This document shows positions 23,762 to 47,117 of a DNA stretch of 64,000 bases, in pieces. Numbering within the stretch: the first letter of the stretch is position 1; every line of letters begins with the position of its first letter. A program made the translations under genes and the position numbers. Under the pieces are notes generated by a model, which did no database searches, was not told the DNA's origin, and was given only the letters and a program-made list of their open reading frames with translations. The stretch is taken from positions 850,001 through 914,000 of the forward strand of contig JAPXFQ010002701.1 of NCBI GenBank assembly GCA_028564705.1. The letters run 5' to 3'. This DNA is from Apricaphanius iberus. Lineage: Eukaryota; Chordata; Actinopteri; Cyprinodontiformes; Aphaniidae.

Positions 23762-26700
23762 TGTTAACAACACTTATTCTCTCACGGACCCCAATCAGCC
23801 ATATTGTCAGAAAAAGTATTGATTCATTTAAAAAAGAGAGGAGCGCAACATTTAGAAATCATTATTATTACTGTGACAAAATGGCCAGTTTAAGAATGCC
23901 AACACTGTTCCCCGTTCAGTTATTATACTTTCTTAGACTGTGTCCGTGACCCAGTTGACACAAGTGGTGCGAAACATGGCCCGAGATTCCATGTCCTCAT
24001 TATGTGGTTGGATTTAAAGGTATGGTGAGGTTAAGATTCTTAGCCAACTTTAAGTCCTGCTCTTTTTCCACTCAATACATTCCAGGTCAGACAAAAAAGA
24101 CTAATATGTCTCATTTCATTGATGGTTTCAATTGCCTGCCGGCTGCTGGGTAAATATTTGTGACAGAACATGAAATTATTTTGTGTTTTGGAATAATGTA
24201 TCAATAGTCTAGCAGGAACAAAATACTTCAGATTAACATTAACGAGCCTAACCCTGACACTATTTTTGCTTTCAAATTAGCAAAATCCATAAAATAAAGT
24301 TATCATTAGACATCCAAAGGTATGAGATAAATTCCCAACCTTGGTTAAGTATAACCTTGGTGCAGCACTGCTTTTAATCCATCACTAATTCCTTGATTTC
24401 ATTTGTTGCTTTTAGGCTCGAATCTGACCTTCCATACCTTATAAGACTCTTACTCTCATAAAACCTGTGAAGCCGGGATTATAACACAATTAACGCTCAT
24501 CAAAGTGCCGCTAAGGTAAGAAGTCTTGACACCAACGGTGTTTACTGAAAAGGTCCTCTTGTAACCTCGCTTATTTGATTAAGGGTGTCCTCGTTCTGTA
24601 TGGTCTCCCTGGATCCCGTCCGCTAAACTGCTGATGTAAGCGGTTTATTGGACTTTTAACACAAGGTTTTTGTTGCATTACCAAACAGCTTGTCAGTTGT
24701 CATTCATTGTTTCACATGACTGCAAATAGACAACTTTTAAAAATGTTTCTAATCCTTAAATTTTTTCACATTTTGTCATGGTACAATGACAAAGTTAAAA
24801 TGCATTTTAATTAACTTTTATCTGATAAACCGACACAAAAGAGTATGGCAAATGTTTGGGTTACAGCATACGAAAATTACTATCTTGATTTTTATTTAGG
24901 TGATTTCGGGTTATTGGGGTCAACAAAACATTTTCAGATTTGTTTGCCTATGCAGTGGAAAGTTTTTGTTGGAATTATGTCTCTTTATTGGAGATGTTAT
25001 GTCCTCCTCATCATGTTCCTCAGTCTGTACAAGCAAAAAACACAAGAGAATAACAACTAATGTTTACTTCTTTGCTCCTGAACAACGAAAGCACATAATT
25101 TCTGCTGTGAATTTTTTTTGCCTTCTCACATTGAACTGGGTTGAAAAATAATGCAACTACGTGGATTAGAATCATTGTCTCTGTCCAACATCATTCCTCT
25201 ATGCTCAATACAAATACCTGAACAGGTATACTATTTTAAGTATTCATTTTAACATTTCTGTAACAAGTTACATACATTTTTTATTTCGATCACATTTAAA
25301 CATATAATCTTCAGACTTTAATGTCTGACAAAAACCTAAAACCAAAATGCTGTATTGAATCATTAAAGAGAAAAAAGACCCAAACCCACCTTAACCAATG
25401 ATGAAAAAATCTAAGACCTAAACAAAAACTATATTGCTGAATCATAAACTACTGGCAGCAAGTAATTGAGATAAATAGATATGTGGAAGAAATGTAGCAA
25501 AACTGAGTTTCCCCTTCCAAATTTTGTGGCAGAAAACAAAATTCATAGTTCCAACTCTTGATGCAGGAAAGCAGCCCACGACCTTCTCATCATCATCACT
25601 TTGACTGGAGATCATGAAGGATTCTTTTTGGGCAAATGTATCAGCAGTGGTTTCGACTTGGAATTTTCACTTTGATACCAACTTCATCCACTGTCTTTCT
25701 TATTATTGAATTAAAAGCAGGGAATACAAGCAATGCCTGTATTGGTTTAGATGCTGTTCTTTTTAAACTTGCTGGATGACCAACCATTTCTATTTGTGAA
25801 TGATGGCTTATAAATAGCCTCATAAATGGTTCTATATCCCTTTCCAAATGGTCAGAAGTTAATGACCCTTTTTCTCCTTTTTTTCTTCCTTAGACTGGAA
25901 ATTATGTTTTGATATCTTTTAGCTTGATTCTTATATTTAAACGTCCACTTTAAGTGAGATCAAGAAGTGGACCTTTTTTGTCCCCTGATAAATTAAACGG
26001 TCATATAAAATCTGCTTTAAAAATGTTCAGAATACTTTTGTCTAGATTTATCATTTACTTGATATGTAAATATGTAAATTTGACAAAACATCAAAAGCAC
26101 AGGACATCTTTAAGGGAAGCAAACACTGTCAATTTACTACCACAAAAATGTCATTCATATCATCTCAACTCTCTGCAAAAGGAGCCAAAAAGCCCATATA
26201 GTTAGCTCCTGATACAGCATAGCCCATGATTTCCAGCAGGAGACCTGAGCTGTACTGCAAAAAGGGTAAACAAGACAGGGAGCATGTGACAGTGGTCAGG
26301 GGACTGTAAAATATATTTTTCAGTTTTGGTTGCTTGTTGACTGCATTTCATTTTAAAGTGTGGTTGTATGTTTCTGTTGTTTAAAATAGAGGCACAACAC
26401 AGACTGGCTGAATTCACGAAGTTTGTTTTCATGTTAAATTTAAGATAATCTCGGCAAGGATGAAGGGTCATTTATGGCAAATCCCCAGAGCACAGATGCA
26501 CCTTTGAAATGTAAAGCAAAGTTAAGCAAGGTTACAACAGGGCAGAAAACAGGTTGGTCAAAACATAGTTACCTGTTGAAGCACACAAAAGTGACTTTCT
26601 GATACAAGAATCCATCCAAAGTGTAAGGCTAAGGATTAGAAGCAATTACATATCCTCAAACGAACTACATGGGTAGCAATGTTACTCAGAGTTAATGCCA

Positions 26701-26930
26701 GTTCACCGAGCTCTTATCCTATATAGTAGGAGATAAGGACACTTCACAAATACCCCTAATTTTAAACTCATCTCTGTGATCTCATTATTTCTAATTCCCC
26801 ATTTAAGTTCACATGGAAAATGATGTTCTTGGCTCAGGTTTATTTGTCCCACAATGATGTCTGTCGATTCAACCTGACTGTCACATCAGATGTTGTGGTA
26901 GTTCTAAAACAGGAATAGGATTTTTCTGTT

Positions 26931-26934
<4 letters not shown>
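23762..26934. other. Gene-free stretch, possible regulatory or relict DNA
   Basis: No coding exon recognised. A fragment at about 24765-24850 resembles the ends of the Tc1-like element at 16.0-17.5 kb (CATTTTGTCATGGTACAATG, then CCGACACAAAAG) and is probably a relic of that type. The part at 24420-24660 is a low-repeat stretch without family match. Confidence 0.35.

Positions 26935-26998
<64 letters not shown>
26935..26998. repeat. (GA)n microsatellite, about 32 units
   Basis: A pure GA dinucleotide run of about 64 bp. Open frames of alternating Ser-Leu or Arg-Glu across it are artefacts. Confidence 0.98.
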
Positions 26999-27000
<2 letters not shown>

Positions 27001-27407
27001 TTTGCAGTGCATATTTGAACATTTGCAGATTTCCAGTTGGAGAACAACCAACAGAATAATGCTCAGAAGTTTCAAGAGGCAAAGATTGAAGCTTCTTAAC
27101 AAGCCCAAACTGGCAATCCAATATGGCTGCCAAATGCTTTAAATAGCATAACAAACGTATTGTTAAACAGTTTATTTATAATTCTGCCTATTTTTATTTT
27201 ATATTTGAGAATCAAAAATTTATGTACAATATACTGGAAAATAATAAAATCCAGGACAGATTGTATGCCAACACTACAGCCTAGTTTATACTTCTCCGTC
27301 ACCAAGTATGTTCCCCGGCAAAGACGAATTGGTGTAGACGTTTTTTCATTTATAGTACTCCGCTTCTGTCTCTCTGTTCTCCGGTGGTTTTTCAATTTAT
27401 TTATTTT

Positions 27408-27480
27408 TTCAATTCGATTTTATTTGTATAGCGCCAATTCACAACAAATTTCACCTCAAGGCACTTTACAACAAAAGTTA
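27408..27480 (-). mobile_element. L2-type LINE 3' tail fragment, minus strand
   Basis: The minus strand shows the shared tail block (AAAGTGCCTTGAGGTGAAATTTGTTGTGAATTGGCGCTATACAAATAAAAT), of which only the last ~70 bp survive. It lacks any coding part. Confidence 0.7.
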
Positions 27481-27639
27481 GAGTCAATTTTTTAGCTTGT
27501 GAACAACTTCTGAACTCATGGAGCAATGGATTTCAGAAAGTAAGTTTTGTTTAAATAGTAAAGCTTTTTACCAGAAATGAAAGTTATAAAATACTCTAAA
27601 AATGCATGTAAACAAACACAGCATTCTTTTTTGTTTTTT

Positions 27640-28040
27640 CTTTAATCAAATCAAATCAGATCAAAGTTTATTTAAATATCACTTTTCATACAAAATATCA
27701 TTTCAATGTGCTTGACAGATTAAAATGAACCCCACATACCAGCCCATTTCCTTAGGTAGTCTTTTTGGAAAGACCAGAAAGCAGCGCATTACAGAAATCC
27801 ATTTCACAGGTAATAAAAGCATGCATTAGTGTCTCCGTATTGGCCCGAGAGAGAACTCTGGCAATGTTCGTTAGATGATAAAAACCTATTTTAGTAATAT
27901 TTTGAATGTGAGGGTTAAAAGTCAGCTCAGAGTCAAAAATCACACCCAGGTTCTTCACCTGTAAAAATGGATTAAAAGACAGTGATTGTAGTTTTTGTAA
28001 TTTTGTAAAACTCAAACAACCCGCTGTGACATGCACAGTG
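27640..28040 (-). mobile_element. L2-like LINE fragment, minus strand
   Basis: On the minus strand an open frame (about 27752-28036) encodes VKNLGVIFDSELTFNPHI, FYHLTNIARV and LMHAFIT, the post-catalytic part of an L2-type reverse transcriptase. It runs into an ATTTGATTTGATT-type tail at about 27640-27660. The 5' part is missing. Confidence 0.75.
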
Positions 28041-28339
28041 AAGAGATTGTTTGAGGAGACTGAAGAAGTTCTTAGGGACTACTTCAGCACTACTTGTGGA
28101 AAGAGCTCTGTGTTTCTCATGTGGAAGACAGTAACAGTATCACAGACTCTATTAAGGACTACAGTAAAATCATGTAAACAATACTGTGCCCCTCAGGAAG
28201 GTTGCTTAGGACCACAAGTTCTCTATATCAACCCTAAAATAGTTTTACCAAGTTTTATAAAGTACATTATGGAATAATTAATCTTGAAGCTGTGTCTCAC
28301 TAAATAAACCCTCATATCTGACAGGTTAACCAGTCAGAT

Positions 28340-29860
28340 ATGTGGACATCAAAGGGGATACCCCCCCAAGTATAAATGTGTCTACTTTTGACACAGTCGA
28401 TCATAACATTCTCTTAGAAAGGCTTGAACATGTTGTAGGGATCAAGGGAACAGCATTAGGCTGGTTTAAATCATATCTGTCCAACAGATTAGAGTTTTTT
28501 CATGTTAATGATAAATCTTCTTCACACTCATTGGTTACTTGTGGAGTGCCACAGGGTTCTGTGCTTATCCATAAACCCTGATGAAGCCAATCAGTTAGGT
28601 AGATTGCAAGCATGTCGTGAAGACATAAAAACCTGGATGACTCTGAATTTTCTGCTTTTAAATTCAGACAAGACAGAAGTTGTTGTATTTGGACCAGAAC
28701 CTTTAAAAAGGAAACTGCTAAGTCAATCACTTCATCTGGATGGCATTAATTTGGCCTCTGGTAATAATGTAAAGAACCTTGGTGTAACTTTTGACCAAGA
28801 TATGACATTTAAATCCCATATTAAATAGGTTTCTAAGATTTATTTTTTTCACCTCCGGAATATTGCTAAAATTAGAAACATCCTGTTCAGGAGTGATTCA
28901 GGGAAACTTGTCCATGCATTTGTTACTTCAAGGCTGGACTACTGTAATTCCTTATTATCAGTAAGTCCACAAAATGCAATTAAAAGCCTTTGGTTTATCC
29001 AAAATGCTGCAACAAGAGTTCTGATGAACATTAAAAAGAGATATCACATTTCTCCTGTTTTGGCTTCTCTCCATTGACTCCCTGTTAAATCCAGAATAGG
29101 GTTTAAGATCCTCTCCCTTATGTATAAAGCCCTTAATAATCAAGCTCCATCGTACATCAGAGATCTGATTGTTCCATATCTTCCTAACAGGTAGTTCCTA
29201 GGATTTCTAAAAGTAGAATAGGAGTCAAATATTTTAGTTATCAGGCTCCTCTCCTGTGGAACCAGCTCCCAGTTTTAGTTTGTGAGGCAGATACTCTGTC
29301 TGTTTTCAAGACTAGGATTAAAACATTTCTATTTGATAAAATTTATAGTTAGAATGTCTTAGGTTATTCTGAGTTATTTTGGTAGTTATGCTGCTATAGG
29401 TTTAGACTGTTGGAGGACAGACTGACCACTTTTCTTAACTCTTCTACTTTTCTCTTCTACTGCTCTTCAGATATAATTTTTCTTCTGTTATTGCAATTAT
29501 TAACCCAGTTTTCTCTCAGAAGCTCAACATGGTTTGGTACCTTGCTCAACTATAATGCCCGCTGCTGGATGGGGAACATCAGTCCAGATGCTCAAAGTGA
29601 ACGAGCATTCTCCATCCTGTCTCTTCTCTATATGCTCAGACCCCCAAATGGTCGTGGCAGATGACCGCTTGTACTGAGCCAGGTTCTGCTGGAGGTTTCT
29701 TCCTGTTAAAGGGGAGTTTTTCCTCTCCACTGTCGCTACATGCTTGCTCATTATGAGGGATTGCTGAGCAATTGCTGTCTTTGGAGTCTGCATGATCTGG
29801 GCATAACCTCACGTCGATCACTAAATGCAATCTGCTGGGATTCCCATACATAAGCTACCA
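28340..29860 (+). mobile_element. L2/Maui-like LINE with internal deletion
   Basis: Encodes DTVDHNILLERLEHVVGIKG and CGVPQGSVL (RT motifs). It then jumps directly to the sequence that normally follows the catalytic YADD (INPDEANQLGR, TWMTLNFLLLNSDKTEVVVF, VKNLGVTFDQDM), so the catalytic YADD motif is lost to a deletion at about 28565. Downstream frames contain stop codons. The tail at 29370-29860 shares the block seen at 8381-8655 (TTAGACTGTTGGAGGACAGA) and the TCCTCTCCACTGTCGCTACA motif. Non-functional. Confidence 0.85.
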
Positions 29861-30320
29861 CCGGTAGGCTAATGTGGACGCACTAAAACACAACACAACC
29901 TCTATGTCATGACAATTTTGATTGTTATGAGGAAAACCAACAAATTAAACGTATACCTCTCATCTGGATCGGGATATGAGAGACCCGTCATTCTTGACAG
30001 GTCGGCCACAACACCCTGCCTCACGGTATATATATAAATAACATTTATATATACGACAGTAGCGTATGACATCTTAACACTTTTGAAACACATTCTTAAA
30101 AGCACGTGTGATTTTTGTTAGCACTACAAATTACTATGGGAGCGCAGTTTAGCTTACATTTGTCCTGATAACTATGTTCTAAGAGTTTGCTCCTAAACCC
30201 GTTCGTTTGAAAACACATAAGACTCCAACAGTAGTAGCTTTGGAACTTTTCTTAAGTATATGTTAAACATTCATTGCTGCATTTATGGAAGAAAAAAAAC
30301 ATCAACCAATATTGCATATC

Positions 30321-30395
<75 letters not shown>

Positions 30396-31399
30396 ATCTA
30401 ACTTAAATTAGAAGTTCTACTCCATAATAAAACTCAATGAAGCACTGGCAGTCTGTCTTGGGGAATATTTTTGCCAAGTGTGGGAAAGGTTAGGCTGATA
30501 CTCTTACCCGCATCAGACACCCAGCAGTTTTGTTAACAGGATTAAAAACATGACACTGTAAGCCCTCATTAGGAAGTACGGATTGATTAAGAGTTGCAAA
30601 GACTTTAGTTTCAACAAGAATTTAAAAATTACTTACAAGAAAAATAAAACTTTATATGTCCCACGTAATATGTCCGAATGAGAATTTCTAATTAATATAG
30701 ACGCCAACCAAGAAAGCTAAATAATTTAACACTTGTTGATGTAAAGGGCTGTCTGGTGCAGGTGTGAAGAACCTAAAGTGAAGAAAACTTTCATGAAATA
30801 TATGTTACGGATTACATTCTTACCTTATGCTGTCAATTTTAAGAAATGCACCAGTACCTTCTGCAGTAAAACACTCCGACATTACAATGCTGACACTCCT
30901 TCACCTCACAGATCCTTATCTTAGGTTTCCTGAATGGCTTAACATTCCCATGCTGTCATTTTTTTTGTGTCCATAACTGTTTAAACAAATCCATGTGGCA
31001 TCTTCAGACATCTATTTTATTTTTATAACTTTTTACATACAATAAACCAGACTTCTGTAGGTCCCCAATTGTTGTCCTACTATTTTGGCTTTTTTCATTA
31101 AATTTCTCAATTTCAGACAAGGGAGAAGTGTGCTTGACATATTGTCTTAAAATGCATGCAAAGGTGTAACCTCACGTTACTCAAATGTCTCTAAAATATT
31201 TGAGTATAAAGGCCTACAAAGCAACAGTGACATCATCAGGAATTTCCCAAATAAACTAGAGAAATAGCAACCTAAGTGTGTCCGAATCTTTCTTTTTATT
31301 TGAAAGAAAAAATTGCACTCCACCAAATTACAGCCTATCCATTCTTTGTATTTTCATGGTTTCATGCAGACACGCCAGCTCATAAAGTAACCCAGCAAT
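29861..31399. other. Gene-free spacer
   Basis: AT-rich, no exon recognised. Contains a long ATT microsatellite. Confidence 0.4.
30321..30394. repeat. (ATT)n microsatellite
   Basis: About 24 uninterrupted ATT units. Confidence 0.98.
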
Positions 31400-34300
31400 A
31401 CTGAGTGTCATGTAATATTGCACTGCCTCAGATCTGCATGATCCCAACATGGCGCCGTCAAGGAAGAATCAATCCCCTGAGGAGTTGGAGGAGATTAAAA
31501 AGTCTCTTGATTTTTTGTCCTCTGAGATTTCATCGGTTTCAGGGGAGATTAAATCAGTTGCTGCCCAGCAAAAGAAAATTGCGGAGCTGGTTGCAGAGAT
31601 CCAAGAGTTAAAATGGCAGAAAAGGACAAACAAATTGGCTTTCTTGAAAAACGAGTTGATGATTTGGAGCAGTACTCCCGGAGAAATTACCTGATCATCA
31701 GCGGTTTAAAGACCAACCATAAGTCCTATGCCGGCGTGGTTGCAACAGAAAGGCACGCCGACAGTGGAAACGACGATGAGACTGATACCGAAAGACAAAC
31801 GCCTGAGATGCAGGTAACAAACTCTCTGGGAAGCAAGGGAATTAAAATTGACAGCGGAGACATTGAGTCTTGTCGCACATTACCCAGTAAAAACTTAAAC
31901 TTCCCACCAGCTATTGTTATCCAGTTCACAAATCGAAAGCAAAAGCAAGCACTACTAAAGCAAGGGAAACAGCTTAAAGGAACCAACGTCTATATAAATG
32001 AGCATTTAACTAAGAAAAACGCCGACCTTGCCAGGAGAGCTCGCATACTAAGAAAACAGAAGAAGATTCAAGCAACCTGGACAACAAACTGTAAGATTTA
32101 TGTTAAGGAGAATGGACTTAGACCAGAAGAAGCAAAGGTTTACCTCATCAGAGATTCTAGAGACCTGGGCAAATATGAGACTGATTAAAGGAAGGAAACC
32201 TGATGATGAATGAACTCAATTCCATTTTCCATGACGGATCCTTTATCAAAATATGAGAAATTTAACTTGGAAACTTACTACACAGAAGACCAATTCAATA
32301 AATGTGATCACCGATGGTACCATATCAATGATACATTTTAACAGCAGGAGTTTGAATTTAAACATTTCAAAAATAGAAGACTGTCTCAGAGAACTTGGCA
32401 AGAATTTCACAATAATAGCCATATCTGAAACTTGGCTGAGTGAAGAACATGCAGATATGTTGCAGATTAAAGGATATGATAGCTATTTTACAAACAGCAA
32501 ATCAACAAAGGGAGGGGGCGTTGCTTTATATGTTGATAAAATTTACCAAAGCCATTATTTCAGTAACATGTCATTTGTGATGGTCAATATTATGGAGTGT
32601 AACAGTGGAAGTTGATTTGGGGAACTCAAAAAATATTGTTGTAAGTTGTATGTATAGAAAACCTGGATCTTGTGTTGACATATTTAAGGACAAGCTAACT
32701 GAATTAATTAATAGCAATGGTATGGAGCAGGTTTTTATCTGCTGGGATTTCAACATTGATTTCTTTGAACCCTAAGGAACACAATTCAACAACTGAGTTC
32801 ACAGATACAATGTATACAGTAGCTTGGGTTTATATCCCACGATTACACGTCCAAGCAGAGTAACAATGCATAGTGCCACCCTCATTGATAATATATTCAC
32901 TAATGTTATTGATTGGAAAATAATGAGTGGATTAATAATTAATAATGTAAGCGATCATCTTCCTGTTTTTGCAATCATCCACAATTATAATAAGATTAAG
33001 AAAGAAAAGATCCAGTGCACAACAAGACACATAACACAGAATTCAATACATAATCTTAAAGATGACTTTATGAAGCAGGATTAGGGAGGTGTTTATGTTG
33101 ACAATGCAAACACAGCTTATGAAGTCTTTTTGTTGACTTTGTTATTCTTGATTGAGAAGCATTGTCCACTTACAACAAAATCCGTTAAGCAATCCAAAGG
33201 GATACTGAAATCATGCAATAAGAAAAACATGTTATACAGAGAATTTCTTAAGAAAAGAACCGTGGAGAGTGAGCAAAAGTATAAGAAATACAAAAACAAA
33301 CTAACAATAATAATGATAAACAGTAAAAATGCCCATTATAGTAACATTTTGGAAGAAAACAAAACCAACATAAAAAAGACATGGAAAATATTGAATGCTA
33401 TAATTAAACAAAGAAGTGGGGAGACAAACTATCCTAAAGATTTATTGGATAAAAACAACACAGTGATTGCTGATACAAAAATGCTAGCAAATCAATTTAA
33501 TAATTTCTTTGTGAATGTGGGTCCTGAGTTGGCCAGGGATATTGCGGGCTCTGGAAGCAATGGGAATGTAGGGAGTGAAAGTGTAAATATTGAAGAAACC
33601 ATATTCATAAAAAGAACCAATGAAAAAGAAATAATTGATATTAACAAACTTAGAAGTAAAAAATCTACTGACTGTGATGGACTCCATATGTCCTTAGTAA
33701 AAGAAATAATTGAATGCATCTCCAAACCTTTTGCACACATTTGTAATCAATCAATGTTAACTGGTGAATTTCCCCAACAAATGAAATTAGCTAAAGTTAT
33801 ACCCATATACAAATCTGGCAATAAGCAGATACTATTAAATTATAGGCCAGTTTCTCTACTGCCACAACTATACAAAATATTAGAAAAAAATATTCCTTGT
33901 AAGGTTGGAGAATTTCATAACAAAAACATAATATTCTGTGTGACCCACAAAATGGATTACGGAGAAACAGGACAACGACACATGCACTCATTGACTTCAC
34001 TGAAATGGTAGCATCAGCAGCAGACAGAAACCAATATTCAATAGGGGTGTTTCTTGATTAAAAAAAAGCATTTGATACTGTAGATCATGATTTGCTGGTG
34101 GTACGGAATTAGAGGAGTGGCAAATCACTGGATTAAAAGCTATATGGAAAATAGGGAACAGTATGTGCAAGTGAAAAAGGTTAGATCTCATTCGCAGAAA
34201 GTTAAGTGTGGAGTCACCCAGGGGTTGGTGCTGGGTCCTTTTTTGTTTATTTTATACATAAATAATTTAGGGGAATCATGCACTAAGCTTAAGTCTATCT

Positions 34301-35785
34301 TATTTGCAGACTATACTAATCTTTTTTGTTGTGGAGAGAATTTGTATCAACTTTTAGACACGGTTCATAACGAGCTCTGTACATTGAAGACCTGGTTTGA
34401 GGACAACAAACTAACATTGAATTTGATTAAAATTAAGTGTATTATTTTTGGAAACCGCCAAATTGCTTCAAATGTAAAACTGTGGATACATAACACTGAA
34501 ATTGAAAGGGTGAACACAATTACATTTCTTGGTGTGATAATAGATGATAAATTAAAGTGGAAATCACACATAAGCTACATCAATACAAAAGTATCGAAAT
34601 CAATCGCTGTGTTATATAGAGTAAAAAATGTAATTCACACTTCTTGATTGTTTACTCTTTATTCTTCTTTCATTGTCCCATATATGACATATTATGTAGA
34701 AGTATGGGGCAATACCTACAAAACAAATATAGAACCCATTTTTATTGTCCAGAAGAGGGCAATAAGAATTGTGTCCAATGCTGACTATAGACAACCTACT
34801 AACCACCTTCTTATTTAACTAAAAACTCTAAAGTTTAGAGATCTAGTTAATCTTAGAGTAGCACAGTTTATGTTCAAAATAATTCATCAGGAAGCCCCAC
34901 AAACTGTCCAAATGTTGTTTCAACTAAGGGACAGTGCATACACCCTACGTGGGACATTTATTTTTAAGACGCCTGTGACCAGAACTAACACCAAGTATCA
35001 CTGTATCACATCAAGAGGAGTTAATCTATGGAATACATTAAGTGATGAAGTTAAATTATGTAAAATATTTAGTAAATTTAAAAGGCTGGTGAAGATGGAA
35101 ATGTTAAACACATATAGTGTCAACACACAGAGGTAGACCTTTCCTTACATTATCCTTAACTTTTTATTTTTTTTCTGGATTCTTCTTGTTCACCTGTTAA
35201 TACTTGGAATATTAGTTTTTTTTTTTTTTTATAGTAAGGGGTTTGTAATATGGAAGTAGCCATTTTTACTTTTGTAGTATTGTGTAGAAGGGGTTGGGCC
35301 CCGAAAAGTTCTTCTATTTCAGCCTACTCCCTTTCCGGACCAAAAATGTATTGCGGTTACACAAAGAAAGAAAACCTTCTTTTATATTCATGTTGTCTTA
35401 CTTGTTAGTGCTTGGAGCATAAGATTTTCTTTAGTCCTTACTCTAGCTTGGGGTTTGTAATATGGAAGTCGTTATGTAAAGAGACCATTTTTATTGTTAT
35501 AGTATTGAGTAGAAGGGGGGAGGATCAAAAAAGCTTTTGTGGTCTTTGAAGTTGCTTGTTTGTTTTGTTAATTGCTTTTTATTTTGTTATGATTAAGACA
35601 GACATTAATTTATTTAATATTACTGTCAATGTCTCCGGCAGGAGCATGTAATGCACACATTATGTATCTTTGTGCACGTATTGGAAGGTTTTGTTTGGGG
35701 ATAAAAGCTTTTTGCTTTAGATGTTGTCTTTTTTTTTTTTTTTGTCCGGAAAGAAGTAATAAATAAAATAAAAAAATAATAAAAA
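31400..35785 (+). mobile_element. Degraded two-ORF non-LTR retrotransposon (jockey superfamily)
   Basis: A nearly full-length LINE. ORF1 (31449-32188) encodes a charged coiled-coil start (SRKNQSPEELEEIKKS), then LEQYSRRNYLIISGL and a basic RNA-binding C terminus; a one-base shift near 31605 breaks it. ORF2 begins around 32253 with an apurinic-type endonuclease (MIHFNSRSLNLN, IAISETWLSE, STKGGGVALYV, later NNVSDHLPVF). It continues with the reverse transcriptase: STDCDGLHMSLVKEI, YRPVSLLPQLYKILEK, CGVTQGLVLGPFLFILYINN, and LFADYTN where the palm motif would normally be FADDTN. The C terminus reaches about 35136. Several stops and frameshifts (for example near 32615, 33084, 34010 and 34648) and the altered catalytic FADD (FADY) make it inactive. 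The 3' UTR holds a tandem duplication. Clade could be Daphne-, Crack- or CR1-related. Confidence 0.8.
35239..35530 (+). repeat. Tandem duplication in the LINE 3' UTR
   Basis: GGGGTTTGTAATATGGAAG occurs at 35239 and again at 35451, each followed by CCATTTTTA/CCATTTTTAT and a GTATTG-GTAGAAGGGG string. Two diverged units about 212 bp apart. Confidence 0.7.
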
Positions 35786-36600
35786 ATTGAGTATTGTGGA
35801 CCCTTTTTGTTGTATAGTTCCCACCTAACACTGTCAGATGCCTCGAGGCATGTACTTGTATGAAATGTCCCCTTTGGCTTTTACTGCTTTTAGAACAAGC
35901 CAAAAAAGGAATGTTAAAGTAAAGTTACAGGGGTCATTTAAGGGCCTTGTTCTGACAGGTGTTGTAAAAGAAGTTAAAGACGAGTTAAAAACAAAAAACG
36001 AATTTAGCCTCCTCCAATAGATGTTTTTCAACACCTACAGATTAATTTATTAATATTTAGAAAATCCCCCTGAATGGAACATTTGAAACGGAAAATGGTA
36101 AGTTTTTTAACATGCAAATCTCTTCAAACATCAGGTGAGGGCTCATTTGGTTTCCTGGCATGAATGAGGCACTTAAGCTCAGCCCAGAAATGCTAAACAT
36201 GGTTAAGGCTGTTGAGAAGGCTGGTAGGCTAAGTTTAATCTTAGAATGGTTGTAAAGCCAACACCCAGTCTGAACATCTTTGTGTGAGCACTTTCAGCAC
36301 CTTCTGTTGTGATTTAGCAAAACAATACCTATATAAAAAACATGCAAAGCACTTGAGAATTAAAGTTTAATAAAAAAAATAAAAATAAAAATACAGTATT
36401 TGTGGTGTCGCACACTTAATAAGTCACAGCATTTAAAAGCCATGCTGCATATTTAAGATATTTTGACAAAAGTAACTTAAAATAGTAAGTAACATTTTTA
36501 AGACGGAATGTAATGCAAACATATTTATACATTTTTGAGGCTGTAATTAGTATTATAAAATACATTACTTTTTTGTAACTTGTCCAAACTGATTATTATA
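35786..36600. other. Gene-free spacer upstream of tbx2
   Basis: No exon or known repeat recognised. Confidence 0.4.
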
Positions 36601-37014
36601 AGAAATCTACTTTTTACTTGAGAAAGCAGCCATTGCTCGTTTACTTTATGCTGCTGTGTCATGCTTGCGCTTCCCATCATGAGCCATGGGGCTTAAAACC
36701 GCCCCAACCTCCCTTTGGTTTGTCCAGATTGTGAGGCGGTGATCTTGGGTTCATTGTGAATTATTACAGATACACGGCAGTCTCATCTCCATGTTTGTCT
36801 TTGTTGCTGTTGCTGTTCCTCCCCAGTTTTACGCATGGTGCCTGTGAGTGCTGTTCTTTCCATAAATGTGTAATATGGACCGATAGATTTCACGGACTTT
36901 CATGATTTATTGGTAATGATACAAAGACTTTAATGCATGTTTTTTTTTTTTTTTTAAGTTGCCGTTTCTAGAGCACTGACTGGGAGTCTTCCAGTTGGGA
37001 TACTTGCGGTTCCG
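36601..37014 (+). promoter_or_regulatory. Presumed tbx2 proximal promoter and 5' UTR
   Basis: The 400 bp before the tbx2 ATG is mildly GC-richer than the upstream DNA. It includes a GC-rich segment around 36690-36715. An in-frame TAA at 36955-36957 with no ATG after it until 37015 supports 37015 as the initiator. I see no unambiguous TATA box or start site. Confidence 0.4.
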
Positions 37015-46630
<9,616 letters not shown>

Positions 46631-46636
46631 AATAAA
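46631..46636 (+). terminator. AATAAA poly(A) signal next to tbx2 stop
   Basis: AATAAA starts one base after the TAA stop codon. If used, it would leave almost no 3' UTR. A longer UTR using a more distal site is more likely. Confidence 0.25.
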
Positions 46637-47117
46637 TAACCAATGAAAAATAAGGGTTCTACTGTTTTTCATTTCTCTTTCATGATGATTTCTTTTTGTA
46701 CTGAATTGCAGGTATCACACATTTATAGGCTCCAGTATAAATCAGCTAATTGAGGATAGAAACCTGACATCTAAACTAGAAAAGCAGTTGTAGAGAGCGC
46801 AGAGGCAGCTCAGTCTCTCCCCCCAATAATGTGATCTAATTCTAATGTTTTTAGATTCCTTGAACATGAAAACATACCTTAAGCAGCTGGATTCACACTG
46901 ATATCATTATTAGTTCAGTAGTTAACAATAATAATAATAGGCAGGATACCAGACCAGCTGTGGCTTGTATGGAGAGAGAAACACTGAGAAGAAACAAAAG
47001 TTAAAAGTCAAAATAACGTCAAATAATACAACTGGAGAGTAGTAGACGAGAAAGTAGCAGAGTGAAGAAAATTGAACCTAAGCCATTCTAACTATAAGCT
47101 TTATCAAAAAAGAAAGT
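46637..47117. other. Spacer or tbx2 3' UTR
   Basis: AT-rich, no exon seen. It may hold the true tbx2 3' UTR. Confidence 0.35.

Noticed and set aside
26840..27154. Frames coding alternating Ser-Leu or Arg-Glu
   Set aside because: Translation of the (GA)n microsatellite.
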